This document shows positions 14,331 through 14,572 of a DNA stretch of 14,572 nucleotides, in pieces. The number at the start of each line of letters is the position of its first letter. Positions within the stretch are counted from its first letter, which is position 1. The stretch comes from Streptomyces sp. NRRL WC-3549 (lineage in GTDB: Bacteria; Actinomycetota; Actinomycetes; Streptomycetales; Streptomycetaceae), in NCBI RefSeq assembly GCF_000721935.1, contig NZ_KL585409.1:37894-52465 (forward strand). Reading direction: 5' to 3'. The translations under genes and the position numbers were made by a program. Under the pieces are notes generated by a model. It made no database searches. It was not told the DNA's origin and worked only from the letters and a program-made list of their open reading frames with translations.

Positions 14331-14572
14331 TCAGGTACGCCCCTGGCGTTCCTGGGCGTCCCTCATCTCCGGCGACGGGACGGCCCACCGGGCCCGTACG
14401 ACGGTGAAACCGGCGCGCTCGGCCGCGTCACAGACCAGCTCGTCGTCGTCGACGAGAAACCGGACCGCCCGGTGCCGGGCGAGCCGCTTCAGGAGTTCCA
14501 GCTTGGTGTGCCGGGCCGGGCGGCGGTCGTCGTCGCGGCGCATGTGGACCTCGCCTCTCGGCAGGCCCTGCC
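14331..14572 (-). CDS. HAD-like (PNKP-phosphatase-type) protein, C-terminal part only
   Basis: The reading frame stays open from the stop at 14331 through the right edge of the window, so the N-terminus and true start are missing. The visible 80 or so residues include GLPRGEVHMRRDDDRR, a KLELLKRLA helix, and VRFLVDDDELVCDAAERAGF. This order (Met-Arg before an Arg-rich loop, then Lys-Leu-Glu, then a strand ending in acidic residues) fits the C-terminal half of HAD-type phosphatase domains related to polynucleotide kinase phosphatases, where the DDD/DDR residues bind Mg2+. An internal ATG at 14543 exists but would start inside the domain. Assignment is by motif only; the substrate is unknown. 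Confidence 0.6.
   Translation of the reverse strand, partial: QGLPRGEVHMRRDDDRRPARHTKLELLKRLARHRAVRFLVDDDELVCDAAERAGFTVVRARWAVPSPEMRDAQERQGRT

Overview
The window is chromosomal DNA from a high-GC actinomycete, almost certainly a Streptomyces or close relative. The third codon positions are nearly all G or C and GTG starts are common. It carries a complete actinobacterial-type ergothioneine operon layout (egtABCD), and two promoters match Streptomyces stress sigma factor consensus sequences. I see no tRNA or rRNA genes, insertion sequences, CRISPR arrays or phage genes. It reads as core or near-core chromosome.

Layout, left to right. (1) 15-371, minus: a small PRC-barrel protein. (2) 681-3009, plus: a Sad-type succinate-semialdehyde dehydrogenase and an aldo/keto reductase, preceded by a very good SigB-type promoter (GTTT, 15 bases, GGGTAC). 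(3) 3068-4978: a flavoprotein disulfide oxidoreductase (minus, frameshifted) diverging from a thioredoxin (plus) that has an exact SigR-type promoter (GGAAT, 18 bases, GTT). A perfect 13-bp hairpin terminator follows. (4) 5091-6504, minus: a LacI-family regulator and an unknown small protein downstream of it. (5) 6734-8019: a PemK/MazF-fold protein (plus) and a TIGR02452 microbial-PARG-like protein (minus), whose 3' ends overlap by 16 bp. (6) 8167-12526, plus: egtA, egtB (frameshifted), egtC and egtD, joined by stop/start overlaps and closed by a 19-bp perfect hairpin terminator. (7) 12602-13855, minus: a DasA-like sugar-binding lipoprotein with a DasR-type (dre-like) operator inside its promoter. 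(8) 14058-14273, plus: dodecin. (9) 14331-14572, minus: the C-terminal part of a HAD-like protein cut by the window edge.

A common thread is redox and stress physiology: ergothioneine synthesis, a SigR-controlled thioredoxin, a flavoprotein reductase, aldehyde-removing enzymes under SigB, and a flavin-storing dodecin. That theme is inference from the gene list; only the promoters are direct sequence evidence.

Two otherwise well-conserved genes each carry a small indel: an extra A in egtB near 10311, and a missing 1 (or 4) bases in the oxidoreductase near 3328-3342. Two such lesions within 7 kb suggest draft-sequence errors at least as much as real gene loss, and this should be settled before claiming that the strain cannot make ergothioneine. 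I did not find a convincing wholly new system. The best leads are the regulatory sites, the MazF-like/PARG-like tail-to-tail pair, a palindrome over the PARG-like gene's ribosome binding site, and a 29-bp tandem hairpin repeat.
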